Source: Komagataella phaffii GS115 (Eukaryota; Ascomycota; Pichiomycetes; Pichiales; Pichiaceae). From it: 64,000 nucleotides of DNA. Under the pieces are notes generated by a model. The model had not been told where the DNA came from. It searched no databases and was given only the letters and a program-made list of their open reading frames with translations. Positions within the stretch are counted from its first letter, which is position 1, and each line of letters opens with the position of its first letter. Of the stretch, positions 1-9,267 are shown piece by piece. The stretch spans positions 2,294,001 through 2,358,000 of the forward strand of contig NC_012963.1 in NCBI RefSeq assembly GCF_000027005.1, read 5' to 3'. A program made the translations under genes and the position numbers.

Positions 1-1762
1 CCCAGCCGTTGGTAGCACTAAATGGAGCAGATGCGATCTTTGTTTGGTAAGCAATCAGATCCTCTCTATGTCTTTGCACTTTTTGGTTGAAAGCTTCTTC
101 TGTTTCCGCCCATTTAACTGGGAATTTTTCAGCCCCAACCAAATGTCCAGCACGATAGGAATCCCACATTTGGCTCAAGGCCAACAGCGACGACTCAACA
201 TTTAAATAATGGTGCACGTCTGCTCCTCGTCGAACAGCAGCAAGGTAAGGCTCCCGAATCATTTTTACGGCAGGGGCAACAGCCCCTACAAGTTCTCTAC
301 ATCTGGCATTAAGGGCAAACTCCCAGATAAACTGGTTTCGTGTACGCATGTACATCACATCATAAGATCGCTGTTCTTCCGGTGACATCTCAGAATAACC
401 CTCAACATCCTCGTTAACGTTGTAAATCTTTGGTCCATCATAAGATAAGAAAACAGGGTATCCATGCAAGATAAATGGCTTGATATTGGCACCTTCAACG
501 TCCAACAGATATGGCCCGGCAGTATTGTCAACAACATTAAGAGGATCTAACTCTGGGACATGCAGACGCGGAAGAAAAAGTTCTGTACCATTTGGGAGAG
601 AAGATTTAGTCAAATCTGATTCAAACAAAACGGGAGCTACCGATCTAAAATCTTGATACACCTCCTTAGCACGATTCAGAATTGTCTCTTGTTCTTGAGT
701 CAGATCCTTTTGAAGGCTCAGTTCGACACTATTCAATGCAGAATCTGCCACCGCCACCACTTCATCAATGGCATTTTTCCATGGTCCAGTGAATTTGGTA
801 ACCTCTTCTGCGGGTAAACCATCACGATAAAATACACGTTCAGCAGAAGGACCGATCTTCCAACGATTGACCAGCATAGTGTCAACTTCACCCTTATAAG
901 GAAGGTCTTTTCTCAAAGATTCCTCAACATCATGAGCAAAGTAGAGAGACCCAAATTTGGTAAATGTCACTTCTAACAATCGACGTTGAATGTCCGCCAG
1001 AGGATCCAGTACAGACTTTAACTGCTCTTGAGAGCCCTCTGAGTCTTTGACAAGTGGATTCCAACGCTTCATTAGTAGGTCTCCCTCAATAAACTCCATT
1101 AACGTGAACACAGATCGTAAAGCGTTATTCTGGGCGTCAGCACCATAGGCAAAAACCTTAGGCACTTTCATACCAAGCTTTAATCTCAAAAAATCCAAAG
1201 TAGCTGCTTCACTTTTAACACGGACATCGTTGTAAAAGTCTCCGTCTAAGTTATATGGCAACCTCAACACAAATGACTTTTGAGTATTTGTGTCCAACTT
1301 GTAAACACGATGATGTTTTCCCTCATGAATACTGGCCATCTGAGTGACGACTATCTTCTCATTAGGATTAAGCACTCCCATGGTATCTAAATCCAAGTTG
1401 GAAGGTAGCAGCGTTGCTTTTAACTCCTTGTCCCATACTGGAGCAGTCAACACATTGGAGGATTTCATAGTTTCCCTACTTGTATCATACATCTTAGCTA
1501 GAAGAGAGTTGACACCTTCGATGGAAAACCGAGTCACGCGCTTCTGTTTCTGCTCTTTATCATCTTTCAACCAAGTTCCCCAAGTATACTGGAAAAACGC
1601 ATCCCTTTGAGGATCATTTTCGTCATTGAGAGAGGTATAGACAGTATCATTGGGAGTTGAACTGTTGAATCTTCTCTGATTTGCAGAAACCAAGATCGAA
1701 GGTTTGCTTATTGCATACACTACACGGCTGCAAGGAGCCAGTTTAGTAGCTAACTTCAACAT
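1..1762 (-). CDS. AIM9: Aim9-like mitochondrial protein, aminoglycoside-phosphotransferase fold (C-terminus cut by window edge)
   Basis: Read on the minus strand from an ATG at 1762; 587 codons stay open to base 1, so the 3' end lies outside the window. The first 35 or so residues are basic and hydroxylated with no early acidic residue and include NQRRFNSS, a typical mitochondrial presequence. The body carries the APH/choline-kinase-like pattern: HRVYKLDT and SFVLRLPYN near the N-lobe, LMEFIEGDLLMKRW as a hinge, and LLDVEGANIKPFILHGYPVFLSYDGP in the C-lobe. Saccharomyces Aim9 (about 627 residues) has the same layout; its deletion affects mitochondrial inheritance and its substrate is unknown. 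Identity is by recognition of family and motifs. A tandem minus-strand gene lies upstream. Confidence 0.82.
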   Translation of the reverse strand, partial: MLKLATKLAPCSRVVYAISKPSILVSANQRRFNSSTPNDTVYTSLNDENDPQRDAFFQYTWGTWLKDDKEQKQKRVTRFSIEGVNSLLAKMYDTSRETMKSSNVLTAPVWDKELKATLLPSNLDLDTMGVLNPNEKIVVTQMASIHEGKHHRVYKLDTNTQKSFVLRLPYNLDGDFYNDVRVKSEAATLDFLRLKLGMKVPKVFAYGADAQNNALRSVFTLMEFIEGDLLMKRWNPLVKDSEGSQEQLKSVLDPLADIQRRLLEVTFTKFGSLYFAHDVEESLRKDLPYKGEVDTMLVNRWKIGPSAERVFYRDGLPAEEVTKFTGPWKNAIDEVVAVADSALNSVELSLQKDLTQEQETILNRAKEVYQDFRSVAPVLFESDLTKSSLPNGTELFLPRLHVPELDPLNVVDNTAGPYLLDVEGANIKPFILHGYPVFLSYDGPKIYNVNEDVEGYSEMSPEEQRSYDVMYMRTRNQFIWEFALNARCRELVGAVAPAVKMIREPYLAAVRRGADVHHYLNVESSLLALSQMWDSYRAGHLVGAEKFPVKWAETEEAFNQKVQRHREDLIAYQTKIASAPFSATNGW

Positions 1763-1966
1763 GTTCGGCAAATAAAAAAATGTCACTGGAGTTAATTATC
1801 TAGGACGAAATTTGTCAAACCTGTCGCGCAATCAATGAGACATCGAGTCTGAAACAAATTGTCTGGGGGAGAGGGGGTAAAGGATGTTGACGTAACACTT
1901 AAAACCAATATCTTAAGTAATTTGAAATAGACGCAAAAAGTTCTATGGTTTAATCCCAGGTTGTAA

Positions 1967-2641
1967 TCACTTATCACTCTCTGGCTGGGTTGTGGAGTGT
2001 GCACTGGATTTTTCAGACACACAGTCGGATCTTGAGGCGGGGATGACACCCGTTTTCATCAACCGGAGCTTCTCACGGATGGACAATGGAGGTCCAGTAG
2101 TGGCAACGTTGCTCGAAGACTCAACATGAGACCCTCCAGCACTTCCTGAGTAGCTGTAGTCAGACTTGTTGTCATCTAAGTAAACATTAGTACGTGAAGA
2201 CAGGGAGTAAACACTAGCATACTCGTCTGCCTCAGTGGTTGAAAGTATCGCCGACGATGGTCTCGCTATGTTGCCCGATATCACTGAAGTGCCTGTCGAA
2301 CTTCTAGACATCGAAGGATGCACTATGTTGGCCATACTCGCGGTAGAAGTACCTGGCTGGCCTGGAACTGTTAGATTGTGATTGTCAGGGAAAGACGTTC
2401 CATAGGCAGTGCCAAAGGAGCCAGAACCCTTGGGTGTACTCAAATCAACGTCTGGTGCTGAAAAATTAGGTCTTTGATAGTCTTCAGACGAAGCAATAGA
2501 CGCATTGGTAGATGAGACGGTAGTCTGTTGCTTGTGTTTATTGGAGGAGGACGTCAGCTCATTTAATACATGTATAGGGATACCGGGAGCTTGAAGAACC
2601 CTCTTGTTAGGTTCGTACGGTCCCTTGGAAGGAGACGACAT
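1967..2641 (-). CDS. Ser/Thr-rich low-complexity protein, function not recognised
   Basis: A 224-residue frame from the ATG at 2641 (MSSPSKGPYEP). The frame is open upstream to a TTG at 2671, but TTG is an unlikely yeast start. The product is rich in Ser, Thr, Gly and Pro with no membrane segment or recognisable enzyme motif. The most conserved-looking piece is near the C-terminus, PLSIREKLRLMKTGVIPASR, a short amphipathic basic helix in a disordered protein. Many SP/TP and RxxS sites suggest phosphorylation. I do not recognise an orthologue. It lies between AIM9 and CYS3 on the same strand. Its length and frame without stops make it a likely real gene, not certain. Confidence 0.6.
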   Translation of the reverse strand: MSSPSKGPYEPNKRVLQAPGIPIHVLNELTSSSNKHKQQTTVSSTNASIASSEDYQRPNFSAPDVDLSTPKGSGSFGTAYGTSFPDNHNLTVPGQPGTSTASMANIVHPSMSRSSTGTSVISGNIARPSSAILSTTEADEYASVYSLSSRTNVYLDDNKSDYSYSGSAGGSHVESSSNVATTGPPLSIREKLRLMKTGVIPASRSDCVSEKSSAHSTTQPESDK

Positions 2642-2823
2642 TTGATAGTTATGGCAATTAATAAGGTTCAAATAAAAGAAAGAGAGTTTCTACTTGGCCT
2701 CACTCCACCTAATGCTTGGGATCTTAGAAGGCTTAAGCGCGAAGCGTCATCTGACATCGATATCGGATGAAACCTTTATTTTACATTAAGGGACTGGGAA
2801 ATCTAAATTTACATGTTATATGA

Positions 2824-4008
2824 TTAAAGCTTGTCCAAAGCCTGGGAGATATCTGCAACAAGGTCTTCAGTCTCTTCGATACCGACAGACAATCTAATGA
2901 GGTCATCGTAAACACCGTTGGCCTCTCTTTCCTCTGGAGAGAAACCAGCGTGGGTCATAACAGCAGGAACTTCCAACAACGATTCAATTCCACCCAGAGA
3001 TTCAGCCAAAGTGAAGATCTTGGTAGATGAGCAGAATGTGGAAGCACCAGCAGCTCCTCCGACAACACGGAATGAGATCATACCTCCTCCAAGTCCATAG
3101 TTGTGTTGCTTCTTGAAAATCTCATGTTGTGGGTGTTCAGGAAGACCTGGGTAATTGACTAGTTGTACTTTGCTAGATTTTTGCAGGAATTTGGCAATCT
3201 CTAAAGCGCTGTTGGAAGCTTGACGAACACGCAAATGCAACGTCTTCAAACCTCTGTGAGCCAACCAAGAGTCGAATGGAGATGGGACAGCTCCTGTAGC
3301 GTTCTGGAAGAACTGCAATTCTTTGTACAACTCCTCGTCGCTGGTGGCAGCTACACCCATAACAACATCAGAGTGACCGTTCAGGTACTTTGTTACGGAA
3401 TGAATGACCAAATCTGCACCGTGAATCAATGGGGTTTGAACATAAGAGGACAGGAAGGTGTTGTCAACTACCAAGTACAGTTTCTGGTTTTGGTGTCCGT
3501 TCTTTTTATAGTCGTCAATGATCTTTCTAATTTCAGCAATGTCAGTCAGGGACAGAGTAGGGTTAGATGGAGATTCAATCCAGACAAGTCTGGTCTTCTC
3601 ATTCAGCAAGTTGGCCAAGTCTGCCTGTAAACGTCCAGTGAATTTGATACTAATACCAGTTTTGGTGGCCACTTTGGTGAAATAACGGTGAGTCCCACCG
3701 TAGACGTCAGAAACTGAAATAATTTCATCTCCAACATTCAAAGTGTGAACAATCACAGATTCAGCAGCAGAACCGGATGCAAAAGCGAGACCATACTTAG
3801 CCTTCTCCAAAGAAGCAACAGCACGTTCAAAAGCACTTCTGTTTGGGTTATCAGAACGGGAATATTCGTAGATTCCTATAGGGTTAGCAGGAGAAGATTG
3901 GGCAAAAGTGGTGGATAACGAAATTGGTGCGATGACAGCTCCAGTGGTTGGATCGTGTTCAGCTCCCGCGTGGACAGCTCTAGTACCAAAACCGTAGTTT
4001 TCAGACAT
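2824..4008 (-). CDS. CYS3: Cystathionine gamma-lyase
   Basis: 394 residues. The enzyme is a PLP-dependent lyase that splits cystathionine to cysteine, 2-oxobutyrate and ammonia in the cytosolic transsulfuration pathway. Visible family features are YEYSRSDNPNR near residue 50 (phosphate binding by the neighbouring subunit), the FASGSAA stretch near 77-83, DNTFLSSYVQTP near 182, and the PLP-lysine motif SVTKYLNGHSDV with Lys207. Length and start (MSENYGFGTRAVHAG) match the yeast enzyme. A Cbf1-type E-box sits 132 bp upstream, consistent with control by the sulfur regulators known for this gene in other yeasts. Cystathionine beta-lyase and gamma-synthase share the fold, but start and length favour Cys3. 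Confidence 0.95.
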   Translation of the reverse strand: MSENYGFGTRAVHAGAEHDPTTGAVIAPISLSTTFAQSSPANPIGIYEYSRSDNPNRSAFERAVASLEKAKYGLAFASGSAAESVIVHTLNVGDEIISVSDVYGGTHRYFTKVATKTGISIKFTGRLQADLANLLNEKTRLVWIESPSNPTLSLTDIAEIRKIIDDYKKNGHQNQKLYLVVDNTFLSSYVQTPLIHGADLVIHSVTKYLNGHSDVVMGVAATSDEELYKELQFFQNATGAVPSPFDSWLAHRGLKTLHLRVRQASNSALEIAKFLQKSSKVQLVNYPGLPEHPQHEIFKKQHNYGLGGGMISFRVVGGAAGASTFCSSTKIFTLAESLGGIESLLEVPAVMTHAGFSPEEREANGVYDDLIRLSVGIEETEDLVADISQALDKL

Positions 4009-4536
4009 CTTGATGAAGGGATAGAAAGGAAATAGAGCAGAAGAGGGAAGATTAAGTGGCGTTTAAGTACTAATCATATTAGCTGACAAAGGAGTTGATG
4101 CCGTTCCTTTTTCTGCTACTCATCTCTGAAGATGCGTCGCACGTGACCTGACGCCACAGTTGTACATATACCGAGATCTTGCGGTAGCTCCCGAAATAAC
4201 GGTTATGGACGGCACAAAACTATGGCATTTGCAGAGCGGATGCAGGAGACTTAATTATTGGCGACATTGGCGCTGTGGAGTGGGCCGACAGTACGATTCA
4301 ATGTGCGGTGTAGTAGAGTTGATACTTTTCATCGAAAGAGATTTTTTTTTTCCACCGTTGGATTTTTTCAAGGGTTTCTCGATTCGGTGAATTTGGTGTC
4401 TTTTCAAACCAGACGGGCCCCACTAGAATGCTCCTTCCAGAAAGCCCTCCCAGCGACCATCACCCAAAGTGGTGTTAGTCGCTCCTACTAGCAAAGCCAT
4501 AAGTAACTACGCAATCATCTCTATTCGCCTATTTGT
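4009..4536. other. CYS3 promoter / RPP2 3' flank
   Basis: 528 bp between the CYS3 start and the RPP2 stop, both minus strand. Apart from the CACGTG element it holds T-rich runs (around 4342 and 4365) and no open frame with recognisable content. The short plus-strand frames here have no homologue-like sequence. I see no tRNA or snoRNA boxes. Confidence 0.5.
4140..4147 (-). promoter_or_regulatory. Cbf1-type E-box (GTCACGTG) upstream of CYS3
   Basis: On the CYS3 strand the sequence reads GTCACGTG, a full match to RTCACRTG, the element bound by Cbf1 with Met4/Met28 at sulfur genes. It lies 132 bp before the CYS3 ATG, a normal distance for an upstream activating site. Function is inferred from the motif and the gene. 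Confidence 0.65.
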
Positions 4537-4952
4537 TTAATCGAACAATCCGAATCCCATGTCGTCGTCTTCCTCAGACTCCTCACCAGCTTCCTCTTCC
4601 TCAGCAGCGGCTTCACCAGAAGCAGCGTCAGCTGGTCCAGAAGAAGCAGCGGCAGCACCACCAGTTGGGACAGAGGACAGCTTCTCGTTACCTTCAGCAA
4701 TGAGCTCTTCAATATTCTTTCCCTCAAGTTCGGAGATCAACTTGGATAATTTGTCTTCTTCAACATCAATTCCAACGGATTCTAAAACCTTGGTGACATC
4801 AGAGGCGGATGGAGCCTCGTTACCGGCCTGGACCAAAAGCAAGTATGCTGCAATGTACTTCACTGTAAACTGTTAGAAAAATCTGTTCACGCCTCTTGAC
4901 TTGAGGCTAAGCCTATTAAATTCAGCTTGAATTCATGCTGTTATTACTTACT
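4537..4952 (-). CDS. RPP2: 60S acidic ribosomal protein P2, with an intron inside the start codon
   Basis: Exon 2 (4862-4537) encodes [13 protein letters not shown], an acidic Ala/Glu-rich hinge and the invariant C-terminal tail [12 protein letters not shown], the P-stalk element that contacts elongation factors. There is no ATG in the unspliced frame: the first possible codon is GTG. A GTAAGT donor at 4951 and a TTTACAG acceptor ending at 4863 join exon 1 (last base A, 4952) to TGAAGTAC, creating ATG AAG TAC, exactly the MKY start of P2 proteins. The result is 108 residues, the usual P2 length. Exon 1 upstream of this base is 5' UTR. The gene is divergent from RPS15. Assignment to the A or B paralogue type is not possible by eye. 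Confidence 0.93.
4863..4951 (-). other. Intron splitting the RPP2 ATG (A|TG)
   Basis: 89 bp, donor GTAAGT at 4951-4946, branch-like TTCTAAC about 10 bases before the acceptor TTTACAG that ends at 4863. Splicing after the AG builds the start codon. The only ATG inside the intron (AAC AGC ATG AAT TCA AGC TGA) stops after four codons, so unspliced mRNA cannot make P2. Confidence 0.85.
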
Positions 4953-5272
4953 TTTTGTGTATTATTGTGTGTATACTCAGATGGTTGAGGATTTTTCAAT
5001 GCTGAACCTCCAACCCGCTGGAGGGAGCCATCGATCGAATCTCGATTACATAATCCTAACAAAACGTCACAGAGAAATCGTAAAATTCAGCACGGCAAAC
5101 CGTACTTTTTCACACGGTGTAAAGATGTTTACCACTCACAATAAGTATTGGGGGAAATACAAGTGCACGACCTTTCAATCTATCGAGCTGATCCATACAC
5201 CACACTCGTCTCAGAACTTCAGTAGCAAAAATTTGTCACTGCCGTTGAAGTTATCACACATACACACACAAC
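4953..5272. other. Shared divergent promoter RPP2 / RPS15
   Basis: 320 bp between the RPP2 5' exon and the RPS15 ATG. It contains pyrimidine/CA-rich sequence next to the RPS15 start (ACACATACACACACAAC) and no obvious Rap1 site. Co-transcription of two ribosomal protein genes from one region is expected. The transcription starts cannot be placed from sequence alone. Confidence 0.6.
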
Positions 5273-5793
5273 ATGTCTGAAGGTAAGTTCAAAATTACAA
5301 AGCACCAATTGCTTATGTGGTAGCTACGTGAACAACAAGTATCCGGTATACTAACATGAATCTTCCAGTTAACGCAGAGAGAAAGAAGAGAATTCTCAAG
5401 TCCTACTCATACAGAGGTATTGACCTTGAGGCCCTTCTCAAGTTGTCCAACGAGGAGTTCGGAAAGTTGTGCACTTCCAGTGTCAGAAGAAGATTCTCCA
5501 GAGGTCTAGGTGACAGAGAAGAACGTTTCCTCAAGAAACTCAGAGTTGTAAAGTTGGCCACTCCACCAAACGAGAAGCCAGCCGTTGTCAAGACCCATTT
5601 GAGAAAGATGATCGTTGTCCCAGAGATGATTGGTTCTGTTGTCGGTGTTTACAACGGTAAGATTTTCAACACCGTTGAGATCAAGCCAGAGATGTTGGGC
5701 CACTACTTGGGTGAGTTCTCCATGACTTACACTCCAGTTAGACACGGTAAGGCCGGTGTTGGTAACGCTGCCAGATTTGCCGCTCTGAAATAA
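5273..5793 (+). CDS. RPS15: 40S ribosomal protein S15 (uS19), two exons
   Basis: Exon 1 is 10 bases (ATG TCT GAA G, 5273-5282). The intron runs 5283-5368 and exon 2 5369-5793. The spliced product is 144 residues, [20 protein letters not shown] onward. It contains the uS19 signatures [44 protein letters not shown] and [10 protein letters not shown]. The protein sits in the 40S head and is needed for export of pre-40S particles. The ATG at 5356, inside the intron next to the branch point, would give a wrong N-terminus and is rejected. The penultimate Leu is encoded by CTG, where other yeasts have Leu, which supports the standard genetic code. Confidence 0.96.
5283..5368 (+). other. RPS15 intron
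   Basis: 86 bp with donor GTAAGT, a canonical TACTAAC branch site at 5349-5355 and acceptor TTCCAG ending at 5368. The branch A lies 14 bases from the acceptor, shorter than is typical in Saccharomyces. Splicing restores an unbroken frame through GTT (Val4). Confidence 0.93.
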
Positions 5794-5839
5794 ATAAACG
5801 ATGCAACAAACGTATAATTTTACAAAGTACTCCCACTAT

Positions 5840-7363
5840 CTATTTTTTCATTCGTAGTAGATCGCTCTCGATCTCGTCTTCTCGTGCAGCAGTTAAATGA
5901 TTTAGCGAGCTTGGGAATCGATAATTTTGTTGTAAGGCTGTCAGTACTCCCAGTTCTTGCTGGAAATTACGTCTTTGATTTGCCAACTCTTGCACTAAAG
6001 CTGTCTGATTCTTCTTTGCTGCGGAGGCCAGGTCAGGGTTGAACTGGTAGTAATCAGGGACTCCTAAAATGACGTTATCTAAGTGACGTCTTTCTTTGTT
6101 GATCTCGTACCACTTGGATGTTGTCTTACTTATGGAACGCAGTTTGAGATCTTGAGCATCTTTCATGTACTGTTGGTGAAGCTGGAGTCGCGTGGCTTTG
6201 GTCTGGTTATCGATACATTGCAATTGATACTTTTGGGTCATGATCAATCGGTTAAGTTTAGCATCAAAGTTTCGATTGATCTTGTCCACAATATTAACAA
6301 ATTCAGGATGTGAACCTTTCAAACATAATTCAAGCTCATACTGAAGCTTTGTCATCTGGTTACCATAAATCATGTCCTTCAACTTGGCAAAATCCACTTC
6401 CAATTCATTGAGACTGGAGAGAGCTTGATCCCGAAGAGCCTCTTGCTGTATAGCTTCTGCATCTACTGTTTTTGACTCTTCTTGCTCCTCTTGTTCATTA
6501 GATTGAGCATCATCATTCGAATTGGGCTTATCATTTCCATCATCCTCTTCTTCCTCCTCTTCCAAGTCTTCTTCTTCACCTAGATCTTCATCATCGTGGG
6601 ACTCATATTCGTTTTTTGGCTCATCATTATTTTCAGATTCAAGTTTATGCTCATCATTTTGCTCTTGCTGTGACTCCTGCTGTTGTTGCTGCTGTTCCTG
6701 TTTCTCAACCTTATCGTCATCCCCTTTAACATGATTCGCGTCCAAAATATCAGTGGAAGCTGTGGTTGGCTCTTTGCCATTATGTGTAATAAGTGTACCA
6801 TCAGTATCAACAGTTCCCACAGTTTCTATGGTTGTGAGAGTGTTATTGTTGTTGTCACGACTACTTGGAACCTCTCTCTGTTCTTGAGAGTTTTCTTCTT
6901 CAGGCTCACTGGGTTGGTTTTGCTGTTGATAATCAGACTTAACTTCGACCGTGTTTTCATCTTTCGTTTCTGTTAACTTCTCCGTGTGATCTTCCCTCTG
7001 CTTTCCCTCCTCCTTCTCTTCCTTCTCCTCCTTCAAGGGAGGTTCGTCAATTATCTTCTCCTCGTCAACTCGGGGTCTTTTCTCTGCCCTTTCTTGCTCC
7101 TTGGAGATATCATCCGCTTCTTCGGTGGCCTTCCGCTTTTTATTCTCCTCAGCCAACTCCCGCAGTTCACTGCGTTCCACGTCGTACATATCCATTCTAT
7201 CAGTCTCTGCTTCAGAACTATCAACGTCACTTAAAGCGGAGCTAAAATCACTAATAGCACTTACGCTGCCCGCTTCTCTTTGTGTCTTCACTGGGGTCAA
7301 AGGCAAACTAATATCCGCCTCTGTTGATTTGTCTGTGTTCTTGTCTTGAACAACTGTGGTCAT
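5840..7363 (-). CDS. DEP1: Dep1/Sds3-family subunit of the Rpd3L histone deacetylase complex
   Basis: 507 residues. The N-terminal two thirds are a disordered acidic region with long Glu/Asp and Gln tracts (QEQQQQQQESQQEQ, EEEDLEEEEEEDD) and an SDFSSALSDVDSSEAETDRM motif. From about residue 310 comes the Sds3-like coiled coil: ALSSLNELEVDFAKLKDMIYGNQ, ELCLKGSHPEF, then KWYEINKERRHLDNVI, all matching yeast Dep1 closely. In the Rpd3L complex this coiled coil dimerises with Sds3 and holds the deacetylase for gene repression in the nucleus. It is longer than Saccharomyces Dep1 (405), mainly in the acidic part. Convergent with RPS15, only 46 bp apart. Confidence 0.85.
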   Translation of the reverse strand: MTTVVQDKNTDKSTEADISLPLTPVKTQREAGSVSAISDFSSALSDVDSSEAETDRMDMYDVERSELRELAEENKKRKATEEADDISKEQERAEKRPRVDEEKIIDEPPLKEEKEEKEEGKQREDHTEKLTETKDENTVEVKSDYQQQNQPSEPEEENSQEQREVPSSRDNNNNTLTTIETVGTVDTDGTLITHNGKEPTTASTDILDANHVKGDDDKVEKQEQQQQQQESQQEQNDEHKLESENNDEPKNEYESHDDEDLGEEEDLEEEEEEDDGNDKPNSNDDAQSNEQEEQEESKTVDAEAIQQEALRDQALSSLNELEVDFAKLKDMIYGNQMTKLQYELELCLKGSHPEFVNIVDKINRNFDAKLNRLIMTQKYQLQCIDNQTKATRLQLHQQYMKDAQDLKLRSISKTTSKWYEINKERRHLDNVILGVPDYYQFNPDLASAAKKNQTALVQELANQRRNFQQELGVLTALQQNYRFPSSLNHLTAAREDEIESDLLRMKK

Positions 7364-7742
7364 AATACTAACCCGTATCAGTGATTGAAGGGCAGTGTCA
7401 ATTGCAAGTTTCTCAGGGGATCTGCCAGTAAACGAAGCCTATCCAAATCAATAACCTTTCTCAAGGACACTATCGTTTCAATCTCGACTACAGGGAGAGT
7501 GGTGTTTGGGAAGCAGTAAGGTAACCAACTTGATATGCAAACAGAACTCCTCAGTGTGATCTTGTTGGGAGGGTAACCTTGTGATGAGGAAGGGACAAAA
7601 AAAGGAATTGGGTTGATAAAGTAACATCTTGACAGACATCTGAACTAGTTGATTCGCGCACTTCGTAATTATTTTTTTTCCCTCTCTGTAATAATTTTTT
7701 CAGAGCTCCAAGTCTGCATACTCCATAACCAGCTTTGACGCC
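7364..7742. other. Divergent promoter DEP1 / NOP12
   Basis: 379 bp with T-rich runs near 7672 and 7697 just before the NOP12 start. A GTGATGA and a CTGA occur near 7571 and 7640, but without flanking complementarity, so I do not call a snoRNA. Nothing else is recognisable. Confidence 0.5.
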
Positions 7743-9080
7743 ATGGCTAAGGATACGAAAGAGAAAGAGAAGGCTAATGAGACCTCCAATGTTCTAGAGG
7801 ATATTTTTGGAGCACCATCGGCAGTTGATTCCAGCGTTAGCTCGTTGTTCAGTCAGCCGAGTGCAGTAGATCAAAATGCTCTTCTAGTAAGAAAGAGAGC
7901 TATTATCAATCCGAAACGTAAAATCAAGAAGGATACAGCCGACAAAAACAATACGGAGTCCAAGCAGAGTGAATCTGCGGATGTGGAAGAGGACAATGAA
8001 GAAAAGTCTGAACCAGCATTAAAGAAACAGAAACGAGGATCTAAAGAAGATGAGGACGAAGACCTGGAAACTAGATATCTAGCTAAGTTGAATGGAAAAG
8101 AGAAAGATTCTTCTGAAAAATCTGAAGACAAAAAGAAGGGGAAGAAAGCTATAAAACGAGTGGATCCCAATGCAGTGAAAGAATCTGCTTTTGAACAATC
8201 AGAACGTACTGTGTTTGTGGGAAACTTACCAGTGATAGTAGCCATAGAGAGAGAGGAAAAAGAGGAATTTAAAGAATACATGGCCAAGATTGGACCAGTA
8301 GAGTCGATTAGATTCAGATCTATCGCCTTTAAGCTTCCAATGCCAAGAAGGGATGCGTTTTTGAGTAAGGCGTTCGATGAGACTAGATCTGCACTTAATG
8401 CCTACGTCGTTTACGAGAATAAGAACGATTCTAAAAAAGCAAAAGAACTCAACGGCAAAGTGTTCAAAGATCATCATTTGAGAGTGGACCATGTAGCTCA
8501 TCCGTCCCCACAAGACAACAAGAAGAGTATTTTCATTGGAAACCTTGATTTTGAAGAGGAGGAGGAAAGCTTATGGAAGTATTTCACAGAAAAAGTTGGC
8601 CAAGATAAAGTAGAGAACGTCCGTATCATTAGAGACACCAAGACGAACTTTGGTAAAGGATTTGCCATGGTTCAATTCAAGGATTTTCTGGAGGTAGACA
8701 AGTGTCTAATGTTGAATGGAGAAGAATTATCCACCAGTGTTAAACCAAAGAAACGTACCATGCGTATCTCTCGTTGCAGAAATATCCCCAAGCCAGCTGA
8801 CAAGTGGTTTGGAGGCAAAGAGCATACCAATTTATCCGAAAAGGATAAAACCATCATGGGAAGAGCAAAAAAGGTGCTCAGTAAGAAAGACAGAGCTTTA
8901 GTTGGATCCTTAGTCATTGAAGGGCAACGTGCTGAGAAAGGTGTCAAGGTAAGAGGTATGTCTGGAAAGGGTAAAGCTACAGGGGTGAAGAAACCACGTT
9001 CGAAAGAAGGAAGGGCTGCTAGACGATCAGAAGAGCACAAGAAGAAGTTGGAACAGGAACTCAAAGAAAAGACCAAGTAG
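7743..9080 (+). CDS. NOP12: Nop12, nucleolar RRM protein of pre-25S rRNA processing
   Basis: 445 residues. A charged Lys/Glu-rich N-terminal region (1-155) is followed by two RNA recognition motifs. RRM1 starts TVFVGNLPVIV near 156 with the long insertion typical of Nop12 (RSIAFKLPMPRRDAFLSKAFDETRSALNAYVVY). RRM2 is SIFIGNLDFEEEEESLWKYF near 262 with GKGFAMVQF as RNP1. The C-terminal tail is very basic (KKPRSKEGRAARRSEEHKKK), as in nucleolar proteins. Length is close to the Saccharomyces protein (459). Known role in family: 5.8S folding and 25S maturation. Confidence 0.92.
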   Translation: MAKDTKEKEKANETSNVLEDIFGAPSAVDSSVSSLFSQPSAVDQNALLVRKRAIINPKRKIKKDTADKNNTESKQSESADVEEDNEEKSEPALKKQKRGSKEDEDEDLETRYLAKLNGKEKDSSEKSEDKKKGKKAIKRVDPNAVKESAFEQSERTVFVGNLPVIVAIEREEKEEFKEYMAKIGPVESIRFRSIAFKLPMPRRDAFLSKAFDETRSALNAYVVYENKNDSKKAKELNGKVFKDHHLRVDHVAHPSPQDNKKSIFIGNLDFEEEEESLWKYFTEKVGQDKVENVRIIRDTKTNFGKGFAMVQFKDFLEVDKCLMLNGEELSTSVKPKKRTMRISRCRNIPKPADKWFGGKEHTNLSEKDKTIMGRAKKVLSKKDRALVGSLVIEGQRAEKGVKVRGMSGKGKATGVKKPRSKEGRAARRSEEHKKKLEQELKEKTK

Positions 9081-9267
9081 AGATGAAATCATTAAATAGC
9101 ATAGTAAGACAATTTTGAACCAACTAACGGCTGCTCACATTGTATTGTGCGATCGCTCACTTGGATGTCCTCCTTCTCCCGCGACCAGCAGGGTCTTATC
9201 CATTATCTGTCTCCTTAAAAGACCTCTTTCTTTCTTATCTCCCTCATACAACCAATAATCCCTGATC

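Noticed and set aside
4861..4863. GTG as start codon of RPP2
   Set aside because: The GTG spans the splice acceptor. Splicing makes a proper ATG at the same codon, matching the family.
5356..5368. ATG at 5356 as RPS15 start (unspliced frame)
   Set aside because: It lies between the branch point and the acceptor of a canonical intron. The spliced form gives the normal S15 N-terminus.
7569..7645. Possible box C/D snoRNA between DEP1 and NOP12
   Set aside because: GTGATGA and CTGA are present, but the flanks are not complementary and no rRNA-like guide is seen.
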